Positions 20,538 to 30,834 of a stretch of DNA of 64,000 nucleotides are shown piece after piece; position 1 is the first letter of the stretch, and each line of letters opens with the position of its first letter. A program made the position numbers and the translations under genes. The notes below the pieces were generated by a model. It was not told the DNA's origin. It saw nothing but the letters and a program-made list of their open reading frames with translations, and made no database searches. Source of the DNA: Emergomyces orientalis (taxonomy: Eukaryota > Ascomycota > Eurotiomycetes > Onygenales > Ajellomycetaceae); the NCBI GenBank assembly GCA_002110485.1, contig MOWL01000006.1, forward strand, positions 1 to 64,000, given 5' to 3'.

Positions 20538-21464
20538 TGTAGCGAAAACGTGTATGGCTTGCGGGGATTGGAATTGGGAAAGTTTTGCTCGGTAAATATT
20601 TCTTGATTGACTCAGGATTTCGGAGGGAATCGTGCCTCCTTATATACCATTCTGTCAACACTCCTGGCACCTATTCTTTCGTCGTCTTCCCCCTTCGGCT
20701 TGGACCATGTGGACATGGGAGGAGATGGCTGTCGCTCTTCCAATTTAGGGATGCATAAACCTGTGCTGCAGGATACATAGTCTCGACCCTGTCGACTAGA
20801 TGTCGATCCGAAAACCCATTGCTGGAGAAGCTTGCCGTTGTTCCGCTCTGCGTAGCGAACCTGCAGGAGAAACAGAGCTCTATAGGATAACCTATGCGGG
20901 CGATTGGCAAATAATCGAGGTTAACTTGTAACCATTGCATCGTATTTGACCTGTGCAGCACCGGCCTCGATCTAGATTTTCAAACTTGGGGCTGGCGGAT
21001 ATCAGAGTAAACCGATTGGCTGAAGTGGCGTGGGCTGCGCTCTTGAAATATGCGGGGTTTCACATGCTATTGATGCTATTGGATACATGACAATTTCATT
21101 CATGGAAAATCGGAAGGCTTACGGACCTCGACTGAAAGCTTAATTTCCAGAAGCTGGACTGTGGTGTGATTTGTCAACCTTCCATCACTTCCCACTTGGC
21201 CAAGTTTGACTGGCCGCCACGGCGTGATGGCTGGTGTTTAATGAGCTAAAGTATGTGACTGAACGCCTTAGCCACCATAATTTTTTCCCATGTATGTACC
21301 GAGAGAGGAGCTTCCAGAAGTGGGAGGCCAATGCCGCTTCCAACAACTTTAAAGGGGAAGATATTCCCTCCCCTAACAATGATTTTTATGTCCGAACTAA
21401 ATCTCTTTTAGTTGCCTTATACTCATCAGACGTCACCAATACAAACATTTTACAGATCATCGGA
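20538..21464. other. Intergenic, no gene seen
   Basis: It is the shared upstream region of two divergent genes (minus-strand AAA-type module and plus-strand TIRGL family gene). A 96-residue minus frame at 20671-20961 has no motif and I do not call it. An upstream in-frame extension of the 21465 gene (21234 onward) lacks an ATG. Confidence 0.5.
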
Positions 21465-22403
21465 ATGAAAACCATCCGTTGCGAGGACGTCGTCCTAGCC
21501 ATGGCAGATCAGGCTGAAAGGTTTGGTGCCATGTCCGTCACATTTGCAAAAGCCCCAGACCTTGCGAAGACCCAAGCCGAACAAATCACCCAGTGGACCC
21601 AAAAGCTGACCGATGCCGTAACAAAGATTCGACAAGATGCACAGGCTTCAGCAAACGTGTGCCAAGAACGCCTCCAGGCCACAATTTGCGAGCTTAGCAC
21701 GCGAGGGAATGCAACGAAGAAGAAGATCTTAGAAAACAATAAGCTGGATACATCGCGTACTGTCAAGGCAAACTTCAGGCTAGTGTTTGGGCCGCCAAAA
21801 CACTCGGAATACTGCAGCAAAACCACAAAATATGCAATGGAATCCAATGCTGTGAGAATTAAAACAGTCCGAGGACTATGCGAAAGTTATCCCGACGCCG
21901 TTATCGCCCTATCAACGAGCTATCCTACCAAAGTGTGGACGGAATCAAGCGTGGAAGTATTTGACGGTCTGATAAAGATGTTGAAAAAAGATGCGGAGAA
22001 AGAAGTAGAGGTGGATTGGCCACACGAGATTTTCGATATCATGGATACGCTCGAAGAAGAGAGGCCGATGTGTAGTGAGTTTAAGGTTCTTCGTGGTATG
22101 TGTTCACCCCCTTTTCCCAATATTTTCTTCACTGACATGTACTCAGACAAAATCTCTCAGTGTCAAAAGATTGATGTTCCTTCCGCCTCCTTGCCCCGAC
22201 ATAGACAGTTGAGACCGATTGCAAGTGTGTTGGCTACTCTGCAGAACGAATACTCAACTACGATGAGTGAGCCAACGTCTTCCCCAGTACGTGGGCGTGG
22301 GAGCTTACCAGCGGGTATAGATCAGTTGCCGAGCCTACAGCAAATAGGATCAACAGCACCAGTCTTCTATCAGCGTATGACAACCACCATTTTCCCATTT
22401 TAG
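21465..22403 (+). CDS. Orphan family protein (TIRGL family), second member
   Basis: Start ATG 21465 is the first ATG of the frame. A 51-nt intron (22096-22146, GTATGT..ACTCAG) divides it and leaves 295 residues. Residues about 20-85 form a likely coiled coil with many A, Q and E residues. The core has LDTSRTVKANFRLVFGP, then IKTVRGLCESYPDAVIALS, YPTKVWTESS and VDWPHEIFDIMDTL, aligned with the gene at 17100. A short stretch of the core is repeated at 22578-22727. The tail after the intron is polar and ends abruptly, so further exons or truncation are possible. Function is unknown. Confidence 0.55.
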   Translation: MKTIRCEDVVLAMADQAERFGAMSVTFAKAPDLAKTQAEQITQWTQKLTDAVTKIRQDAQASANVCQERLQATICELSTRGNATKKKILENNKLDTSRTVKANFRLVFGPPKHSEYCSKTTKYAMESNAVRIKTVRGLCESYPDAVIALSTSYPTKVWTESSVEVFDGLIKMLKKDAEKEVEVDWPHEIFDIMDTLEEERPMCSEFKVLRGMCSPPFPNIFFTDMYSDKISQCQKIDVPSASLPRHRQLRPIASVLATLQNEYSTTMSEPTSSPVRGRGSLPAGIDQLPSLQQIGSTAPVFYQRMTTTIFPF

Positions 22404-22577
22404 AAGGCAGGGCTAATCAATGGATAGAGCGCGACGGCCCACATAAAAATTCCAATTTTGGGCCGCCAACTAGCCCCAGCACTGGACGGGACCAACTTGG
22501 CACTTACCATAATACGGTTTATCCTTCAAAAAGACGCAAGCCTGAAGATCCACAATCACCGTTCCGGGAGAATAGAG

Positions 22578-22727
22578 GTAATGGCAACAAAGCGAAAGAT
22601 ACTGGAGAACGCGGAATTGGATTCGTCACGGACCGTGAAGGCGAACTTTAGGCTGATATATGGACCTGAAAGGGCGATTGAATACATACCCAATCAAGGT
22701 TGCAAAACCGTATCAATACCGTTCTAA
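22578..22727 (+). pseudogene. Partial duplicate of the TIRGL family core
   Basis: The frame ATKRKILENAELDSSRTVKA then NFRLIYGPERAIEY matches ATKKKILENNKLDTSRTVKA then NFRLVFGPPKHSEY of the gene ending 175 bases upstream, and then stops. It is a truncated tandem copy of roughly 130 bases. Confidence 0.7.
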
Positions 22728-22963
22728 GAGAACTCGTGCTTCCGCTGAGGAACATCAAGGATTCATCAAACGGTCCAAATAGTATATAGCAAAAGGCCTT
22801 GAAAGGGTTTAAGGATTGTCAAGCTATTAGCCAGAGTGGAGATTGCCAGCAATTGATTCAGTAGTCGTACCCTGCATATCCCGATGGAGGTTGGGGGACC
22901 AGCCAGTCTGTACTTCGAAGATATGGCTGTGTCCAAGGTGCTTAAGTCAGCAGCCACAAAAAC

Positions 22964-23191
22964 ATGTTGGATCGTCGAGGGCCGTCAACCCAGCCGACAT
23001 GGCTAACTCTAATAGCGATTGAGCACGCGGCTAGAGAGGCGCGTCTTCAACAAAAAGCGGAAGAAAGAGCTGTTGCTGAGCAAATAGATCAGGAGCAGCT
23101 TGCAAGAGAGGCAGCGGAGCCAGTACAACTGCAGCCAGAGGAAGCAAGCCAGCCTTACCTTGACCGCATTGCTTCCCGTCCGGGGAACTAA
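22964..23191 (+). CDS. Possible gene fragment with charged helix
   Basis: The frame contains AREARLQQKAEERAVAEQID and continues with Q/E/A-rich sequence typical of a coiled coil. Its last 20 bases and what follows (GGGGAACTAAATTCGGCC..TTTGTTAGCC) resemble 25886-25955 upstream of the Zn2Cys6 copy B. It may be a chimera made by rearrangement. Weak call. Confidence 0.2.
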   Translation: MLDRRGPSTQPTWLTLIAIEHAAREARLQQKAEERAVAEQIDQEQLAREAAEPVQLQPEEASQPYLDRIASRPGN

Positions 23192-23411
23192 ATTCGGCCC
23201 CTGGAATTTGTTAGCCACGGAGGCATGAACAAACGGTTTGGATCTTTGCTTCACCCAACCCAACTGGGAGTTTGCTTATGTACGGTATGGCACCATTCAT
23301 TTACATTCTCTGGTAGCATTTCCACCAAGCAACGACCTAATCGCTCTGGGTGTGTTGCTTGGAGATTTGGGACCGTTTTGGATGAGTTGAGATTTTTATT
23401 GATAAACCACA

Positions 23412-24121
23412 TTAATATGCACTATGGAACAGGTCTGCCTCCAGTTGGTCTGCCTCCAATTGCTCCTTCCTTTCTTCACAAACAACTTGTAAGTCACCCA
23501 TCTGTTCCAGAAGGTACGCTACCCCTCGACGAAGCTTAGCATCTTGCGATTGACGACATAATGAGTATGTGTACACGATCTGCTGTATATGTCCGTAATC
23601 TTCCCAGAAAGAGGTTATATGCCATCTGAGCCCACCCAATTCCCCTGTTTCTATGCCTATACTCAAAGCGCGCGACGTAAAACCCGGCAGCTTTCCAAAC
23701 AACAAAAGAAGCTCGTGGAAATCTGTGTAAAATTCTTGAAGATATTTTTGTATGTCACCAGTTTTCTCGGCGTCGCTAAGGTGCTGAAGAGGTTCAATCA
23801 GGGCGCCAATATATTTTTCAATATCCCGTCTCGTTTGGAGTAACGCGCTATAGAGATCATCCAGGTTGGAAATATTTTGTTCAACATCCCGTCTCGCTTG
23901 AGCAACACTATCGAGAGATTCCTGAATAAGATAAGCATTAGGAAACAACAAGACGGAAGTGCTTAACTTACCATGATGGAAAGACAGCTTGAAGCTGATG
24001 AGATGCTCTCTGTGGAAGTCTTGGTACCCTTCTTTGTGGCTCTCGTGGATAACGAATTGTATTTGCTAGACGACTGTGGACAAACATGGCTATTCTTATA
24101 GCTGCTCAGAGTGTTGATCAT
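23412..24121 (-). CDS. Unrecognised helical protein, 219 residues
   Basis: Exon 1 is 24121-23972 and exon 2 is 23921-23412, joined by a 50-nt intron (GTAAGT..TTATTCAG, CCTAAT branch site). Exon 1 encodes a Ser/Thr-rich start. Exon 2 is strongly helical: SLDSVAQARRDVEQNISNLD, then LLQTRRDIEKYIGALIEPLQ, LPGFTSRALSIGIETGELGG and a C-terminal EERKEQLEADQLEADL repeat. Two related helices (QARRDVEQNI and QTRRDIEKYI) hint at an internal repeat. The pattern recalls N-terminal helical domains of fungal NLR-like and ankyrin proteins, but no NTPase follows, so I do not assign it. Confidence 0.55.
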
Positions 24122-24717
24122 CAAAACCAGCGAGAGGAAAACATTTAGCTCGATTTGGTACTTATTGCAGGGGCTACATCGGGGTATGCAAGAAGGCAGT
24201 TACGGGACCAGTGCATGCAACCAGGGTGCAAATGGGATGAGCGATGCAACTCATTTTTAGCAGCCCACCCATCGATTCCTCGTGTATAGTTCTCCCGGGT
24301 CATCAATGAGGTGTTGGTGCCAAAATCATGCATGCATGTAACAGAGCTCTGCTGCAAAGCAGGGGGCAGTGCAAAGTGACGCCATGCATTCAAGCAGTAG
24401 ATGTGAAAACTACAAATCTTCCATAGATGTATTAGTAAATGTTAAGAGAGATGACAACCTCAGTGACCAGCAAAGGGGCACTGGTGTACCTAGACCGCTG
24501 AATGATGGGACCTGAATTTCATGTGAGCAAATAATTTACAACGATCATTTATTGCCAAATTATATAATTTATTTTCTTTGTAAAGTAGGATCCTTTGTAG
24601 TAGAGAAAAGGCAGACAAAAAATAGCGAAGAGACACGAAAAGCCACCAAGATAACTATACTTCTTGCTTACTAAACACATCCGCCAGTAAGTAACTAGTT
24701 AGTTAGTTAACTACTAT

Positions 24718-25963
24718 CTAGGCGACACCAAACACCGAAGCTGGATCAACAATATCGAAACGCAAGGGGTCAGAACCATTCCACATCTCAATAGGCACTT
24801 TGTAAGAATTAGTGCCATCGAAATGCAATGTTACAGTTAGGTTGTCATCCAGAACAAAATTTGAAACTGTCACCAGTCGCCAACATTCTGCTAGTCCGCA
24901 GACGCCCCTGCGAAACACCCGTCTTCCAAATAGAAGTGATACACGACTTATGCGACCTCGACTGGTATATAACAGAGGTGTGGACAGCAGTGCTCTCAAT
25001 CGTACAGAGAGGAAAATAATGGTATCATTCAATCTCTTCACAGACAATTGCTCCCATGCTCGTTGTTTGAGAATTTTTACCAAGCAAAGCGCGTAAGGTA
25101 ATGCCATAGGTCCTTCAACTCTATCCTCAGAGAATGCGCTTAGGATATTTTTTAGATAAGGACTATGATTCTTCAGATACTTCAGCTGCTCTTGAAGTAC
25201 AGGCTCTGAGATGAAAACAATGAAAGCCAAGGGTACATCACCCCCGCGACATACCTATTTAAAATTAGCATTGATGACGTCAATTCCATTTGTATTCCAT
25301 ACATCACCACGTATATCGGGATAGTCTGAGTAGCAATCAGCTTCGCCAATCGAGTACGGGTAGAACTGAGACTGAAGATCACGAGCATCGTCATTGAGAG
25401 TAGATTGAAACAGAGGCTTGCTGTTACCAGCGGTAGGATTTTCCTTTCCTACGTTAGCTGCGCTCCTTAAGTAGGTAAAGAATAGCAGACTCACCATTGC
25501 AAGAGATTGTGAGGATGTGTGAAACTCAGTTCGCAAATCCACGGAATTTTTGCTGGGTGAAGTTGGATCCTTATATGGCAATGACTGTGAGATGGGGAGA
25601 CATTTGTTTAGGGTTGCATCTGTGTTTCTTTGTGCTGCACTCATTTCTCTTCTAAAAGCTTTATGCTTTCTCTCTGCAAAGCCGGACTCTATCTGGTTGG
25701 GGTCAACGAATCTGTACGGTGTTTCATTCTGGGCACCATCACAGTACAAGCCCCTTTTAATGCAGACAGGCAGGTGCTGCTTCATCACATCTGACATGTC
25801 TTTCTTTGCAGGTTGAACAGCCAGTGAAAGTTCTATGATGCCATCTTCGCTGATGTATTGAACAAACTGTTGGCTGTCTTGGGTCCGGGGAATTCAGAGG
25901 TAAATTGAGCTCCTGGAATTTGTTAGCACGGAGACCATGCACAGACGGCCTACAAATCACCAT
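24718..25963 (-). pseudogene. Zn2Cys6 transcription factor gene, copy B, frameshifted
   Basis: From ATG 25963 the frame reads to GCSTCKERHVRC and DEAAPACLH, all cysteines intact, then hits a stop. A 5-base deletion within TGCATTGCAT (one unit left) explains it. After the shift CIKRGLYCDG and SGFAERKHKAFRREM continue. Introns GTGAGT..CTAACGTAG (46 nt) and GTATGG..CTAATTTTAAATAG lead to a last exon with SEPVLQEQLKYLKNHSPYL and LLSTPLLYTSRGRISRVSL. Copy A (7977-9118) has other lesions, so both were lost independently. By family it was a regulator that binds CGG-type sites. If the deletion is a sequencing error, this copy would be functional. Confidence 0.75.
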
Positions 25964-26598
25964 CTCTGGACTATGAATTTGCCGGACTGACTGGTGATAT
26001 ATTTAAGAATATATCAGGCAGGGACAGCTCATTATTATCTTTTGAGATGAGGGAGCAAGCATCGTGTGTTTGGACAGAATTCCTAAGTTTATAAGTACTT
26101 CGCCCTGCTGGAGTCGACATTTGCATGGCCTTAGATGATTACTCAATAAGCAACAAAGCCACGGGAGCGAGGGCTGAGGGTAGCAAGCAGCTATCTTCCT
26201 GTCTTTTTTGCTTAAATTTCCATATTTACTACTTCTTTTAGTCCTAGGAACCCTACCACAAGTGGAGGCAAGGGTATTTACAATGAACAGTGCTCATATG
26301 CGAACTACCAATTTATCCTTTCCACTCTGAGGATTTGGAAACCCTCCTTCTTTCAAACCCGCCTCAGAAATCAGACACCTGGTGAACAAGAAGTGGAAAG
26401 AGGCAAAATATTTACATCCATGATTGACTGCCTTCTACCTTTTACAGCATATGAAATTCCTGCAGCCATTCTCGTAAATCTGAGTCCACCACTTTCGTGT
26501 TTTTGTGACTTTCTGCGGCTATTGCCGCAAAAGCAGCCGCAAAAGCAGGATGCTGAAAAGCCAGCCGCTCGATATTTGTCTTATCTTCAATTAGCCCA

Positions 26599-27227
26599 TT
26601 ATTCATCCTTCACTCGGCTTACACATACCTTCGCCTCGCGTAGCATATTTTCAAAACCCTCGAATTTCTCGAAACTCCAGTCCTGCCGATATCCATTCTT
26701 TCTCCAAACATCCCTAAGCCATTCAACACCATCATCCGGAAAGAGAGACATTAATGAGCAGAATTCGTCCTGCCCAGCTTTATCAAAGCCAAAATGCCAT
26801 CCCAGAACAGAAAGCCCCGTTATTTCAGCAGTTGAGAACTCATCACACCAACGGTCTATATCCTTCTCGGGTATCAAGCTTCTGTCCGGAACCCAACAAC
26901 ATAAAATAGATTTCACTGCTGCGATGGCTGCAGCTCTGGCCCACGGAGACTTAAATATACTCCCTCCGCTCGATGCCATTTGGGCCATATTCTCGACGCT
27001 GAGGACATCCTCAGGGGCTGATTTATCCCGACTCGGCGTTGCTTGGACGGGATTGAGCAGGGACATGCCTATTGACGGAACTTTTTTCACCTGGCTATGA
27101 AGATTACCCTTACTTTTCCGTTTTTTTGGGTTCCTCGGCGGCTCCGGTTTCGGTGAGCATTGGTCTGATAAGAAAAGTTAGCATACTCCATCAACGAAGG
27201 AAAGCCCTAGATGAACTAACCCGACAT
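26599..27227 (-). CDS. Orphan protein with NLS-like start, only in block B
   Basis: Exon 1 is the 7 bases 27227-27221 and exon 2 is 27164-26599. The 56-nt intron between them (GTTAGT..TTATCAG, GCTAAC branch site) gives 190 residues. It starts MSDQCSPKPEPPRNPKKRKS, a proline and basic stretch that may be a nuclear signal. Later segments include WARAAAIAAVKSILCCWVP, ITGLSVLGWHFGFDKAGQDE and WLRDVWRKNGYRQDWSFEKF. No family is recognised. The corresponding place in block A (near 9680) lacks about 850 bases, including this gene, so it was gained in B or lost from A. Confidence 0.55.
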
Positions 27228-27760
27228 CTTCTTAGAAAGATGCACAAGGAACTGTAGAGAGTTGATAGGAAGCATAGAGGAAACTGGGACAATCAACCAT
27301 TTTATTATCATTGCCTGACCTACAAGGTAGATCTGATCCTAAAAAATACTGGAAAACCCTAGACCATCTGGGGATCGCGTTGAAAGATCGACAAGCGAGG
27401 GCCGGGTTCCTCCTATATGTATACCAAGCTTTGAGGACCTGGGACTATAGACATCGTGTTTGTTTATGGATAGCGACAGCAACAGCGAGGCTAGGCTTCT
27501 TTAGCGCCTCTATTAACTCAAATTTGGCCACATATCTCGCTGGTAATGCTAATAATCCAACCAGTTAGAAAAGAATGGGCGCGAAGTATATGCAATCTAT
27601 TGTAATGGCTGCCCCTACCAAGTGAATAGGGCGCCGTACTAATTTTTTGCGAGGAACAGTAGCGAATCCACAAGATCGACAAACAAGAGAGAGGGTAGAA
27701 AGACAATTACAAACAAACAACAGACAGAAAGTACAAAATAGTGTAATCCAATCATGAGGC

Positions 27761-29110
27761 TCACTCTCTGGTTGGGAATTGCTCTTGAGCTCCTGTAACC
27801 GCACTCTTCGGGTCCTTATTCAACAGATAGTTCTGGATGTCCGCCGGGCTATACTGGCAATCGGGAACTAGCTTGGCGAACTCAGCAGCCATATCTACAA
27901 GGTTGATGTGGTCTTCGTCGGTGGATGTGTACAAATGCTGGAAAATCGATTTTATTTGCTTCTCTGATGCCAGTGTAAATTCCACTTTCTTGTCCACACG
28001 TCCTGGACGGATAAGTGCTGCATCAAGTTGATCCCTGCAGTTTGTGGTCATGATCAAGACTCTCCCATCAGATGATAAGACACCGTCGATCGCGTTCAAG
28101 AGCCCGGAGAGTGATATCTGGTTGTTTTGCCTAGTGCTGTCCTCTTGTTGTATGGCTTGTGTTTTCTCGCGGTTGATTCCAGCACTGTCAATATCCTCGA
28201 TGAGAAGAACACAAGGGTAGTCTGGTAGCTGGCTACAAAGCCACTGGAGTTCATCATCGGTCATGTTTTGACCTGTCAAGCTCAACAAGTAAATATCCAG
28301 ACCAAATTTGCCCGCCAAAGCTTGCGCAAGACTGGTTTTGCCAGTTCCAGGGGGCCCATTGAATAGATAACCACGACGGTATGGTCTTTCGATTTTCTGA
28401 TATGCTGACTTAGATTTGAGAAATCTGTGCATGTCATCGCAAACATCTTCCTTCTGTCCCTTTTCCAGGGCGATACTTTTGAGCGACCGACGACTCGTTT
28501 TTTTGACAAGCCGCCATGGAATCCTAGACTGACGAACAGGCTTGCCTCCTGGACTGAAAATTGTAATTTTGGATTTGGTCTTGAATATGTGACGTGACCT
28601 GGCTTCCACAAGCAGTTTTTCAATTGGCTTGCAGGACCAGCCTAACACTCTCAGACTATAGCGCTCCTCGAAGTGGAACTCAAAGCTTCTTTCCGTCCGC
28701 CGAAACTGAAATATTGAGCCCTCGAATAGGAATAAACAAATTCTGTTGGGTCGAAATCGATATTCCCGAACTGCTCCAATGATTTTCCAGTCCCACACAT
28801 CTGCAGGTGCATGCTCTCCACTCCTTTGCTCACTTCTAACCCTCCGAGACAGGCACCTGGTATCCCAGGATTCTAGAAAGGTGGTTAGATGTTCGTGCTC
28901 CTCGCTACGCGGTTCAATTTCAACCTCCACAGCACAGAATGTCCAGATTCCATCATATACCCAGATACAGACATAAACAAAGGCACATCCGACAATCAGG
29001 ATATGGGACAGAAGGCCCAGGTTGGGAGCTTTGCGGAACGCGTCAATAAATATTGATCCAGGAAATATAGTATTCAAAAGAGAGCCAACGAGGCTTGGTG
29101 CCTGGTCCAT
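27761..29110 (-). CDS. BCS1-like AAA ATPase, block copy B
   Basis: This 449-residue product aligns end to end with that of 9961-11310. The transmembrane segment LLSHILIVGCAFVYVCIWVY, Walker A GPPGTGKT, Walker B CVLLIEDID, MTTN and RPGRVD are identical. Differences concentrate in residues 1-230, for example SWDTRCLSRRV for SSVTGCLSQRV and RSKVSPW-side bases near 28450. The last residue is E instead of V. The flanking Zn2Cys6 copy and intergenic DNA differ far more than the ATPase module does. Both frames are intact, so both are probably expressed. The role is unknown beyond membrane-linked AAA translocase chemistry. Confidence 0.88.
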   Translation of the reverse strand: MDQAPSLVGSLLNTIFPGSIFIDAFRKAPNLGLLSHILIVGCAFVYVCIWVYDGIWTFCAVEVEIEPRSEEHEHLTTFLESWDTRCLSRRVRSEQRSGEHAPADVWDWKIIGAVREYRFRPNRICLFLFEGSIFQFRRTERSFEFHFEERYSLRVLGWSCKPIEKLLVEARSRHIFKTKSKITIFSPGGKPVRQSRIPWRLVKKTSRRSLKSIALEKGQKEDVCDDMHRFLKSKSAYQKIERPYRRGYLFNGPPGTGKTSLAQALAGKFGLDIYLLSLTGQNMTDDELQWLCSQLPDYPCVLLIEDIDSAGINREKTQAIQQEDSTRQNNQISLSGLLNAIDGVLSSDGRVLIMTTNCRDQLDAALIRPGRVDKKVEFTLASEKQIKSIFQHLYTSTDEDHINLVDMAAEFAKLVPDCQYSPADIQNYLLNKDPKSAVTGAQEQFPTRE

Positions 29111-29899
29111 GATAGTTGAGAGTGTGAAGTGATGACAGGTTGATCAGACTTGCGGAGAAAGAAAAGATAAATAAAAAATAGCCACCCAGGAGATAAAGGG
29201 CTGTACAGGAGAACTGAGAAACTATATACAACACTGACACCAATCACAGCTTTCATGTACGTACTTCCACAAGTTTGTCCATAATCCAATCACAAAGCTC
29301 ATAATGACAGCTGAACCAATCTTCCAATTGCATGTGCATTTACCCCCTGACAATTGTCTTTTGTTTTCCCACCGTATGATCCGTCCAGGCCACGTATTAA
29401 GAGCTTCGGATGGGATAGTTATGGCGTGGATATGTGATCCAGAAAAAGAGAGTGTAACAGTACAAGGAGGACTGGTCCTTTCCCCAATGACGTGCAGGTG
29501 GTTGCTACTTGATGGGCACGACCGGATGTATCGCATTACATCCCTGATATAGCCAGCCTCAAATACCAAAGCAACTCCCGCCCACGAGCCCAAAAGATCA
29601 GTTGGTGAGGCTGGGAGTAACCTGCCAGTACTTGCACTGACAAAATTGCTATCCCCGCGCCTTAGAAGTTGGAGAACAGGAGGCGAAGCCTGGTTCCATT
29701 AGCGAAGCTACCACATATGGGCGGAGGACATGTACCATTGAGATAATCTCAAAACTGGAGGATTCTACAGGTGCTCCCTGCAAGCTGGCAACGGTGCTCC
29801 ACTGAACCGTGTGCGCGACTTCGGTGAAAAAGTTTTCAGTTTGGGCAGTTGCGGTGATTGTCGTTTGCATCGTGGGGTGCTACGCCGCGAAAGTCGTTT
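29111..29899. other. Intergenic with unassigned open frames
   Basis: Up to about 29300 it is the duplicated upstream region of the AAA gene (matching 11311-11490). On the minus strand 29649-29870 (start MQTTITATAQTENFFTEVAH) and 29310-29620 (with LVFEAGYIRDVMRYIRS) look mildly coding, but I could not join them by splice sites and recognise no family. Confidence 0.35.
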
Positions 29900-30290
29900 G
29901 AAACTCAAACTGAAAGACTCATATGGCAAAGGAATGATATGTCAACCAACTTTGGGGGATAATAGTAAGCACGCCCTTCGCATGCAGCGATGGGAGCAAA
30001 TTTTACCTTGCGCGTAAGGCAATAATCTGAGTGCAAGCGCCCGTATTCAAACAAGGCAACGAGCGAGCGGTGAGGCATCTCTTATACTGCGTAAATAAAA
30101 CCAGTGAGATGCAAAGCTTGGCCTCAATCAGTATTAAGATAGTGATCCTCCTGCATGAAGATGGCACGGACTCAAGCTGGACATGTATATCGCACTCGCC
30201 TTCCACAGATTGAGATGTCCTCTCCCAGAGTGATCGACGCAAGTTTCCCATGCCCTCAACACAGTCTGGCACCCCTGGTAGCACTTTGCC
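29900..30290. repeat. Dispersed repeat, copy 3 of 3
   Basis: It matches 12060-12340 in the same orientation and 7430-7800 inverted, including GCAACGAGCGAGCGGTGAGG and CGACGCAAGTTTCCCATGCC (compare GGGAAACTTGTGTTGATCAC reversed). This is the longest of the three copies. Confidence 0.6.
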
Positions 30291-30834
30291 TACTCCTGGT
30301 TATTGGGCTTTGCTGTGGCAGCCGCCATCCCGCATGTACCGCAATAGCCTGGTTGACGAGTACATCAGCATCGACCACGCTGTGATACCTGTGAAAGCTG
30401 TCCTTAACGGGAAAAGGAAGTCCAAAAGGCTCATTTTCGGGCTCAATATCACTCTTGCTGTAGTCTAGGCCATCACGGCGCAGCTGCTGCTTTTGGGGAA
30501 AGTTCATCCCACAGTATGCGGCGTTGGTTGGAGAAACCGAGTAGTGTTGGCGATGCTGTAGAGGTCAAAGCAACTGTAACTCAACCTCAGTAGTCATTCT
30601 GCCAGAACGGGGCGAACAAAACAACGATCCCTGTGCTTTTAGAAATTTAACCTCCCTATTGTACCAGTGCCCGTTGATAGGTCGTTTCGTTAGCGGACTG
30701 ACTAACGACTACCAATAAAACAATGGTTTGTTGGCTGGCGGCAAATGATGCTTCCTGCTGATTTCTGTTGAACCACCCCTTCAAACTCAGTTCTGTTTTT
30801 TCCTACCCTTTCTCCCTCAGCCCAACAGCCCAAA

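Noticed and set aside
21234..21464. N-terminal extension of the TIRGL family gene
   Set aside because: The extended frame begins with GTG and has no ATG before 21465, and its paralogue at 17100 has no such extension.
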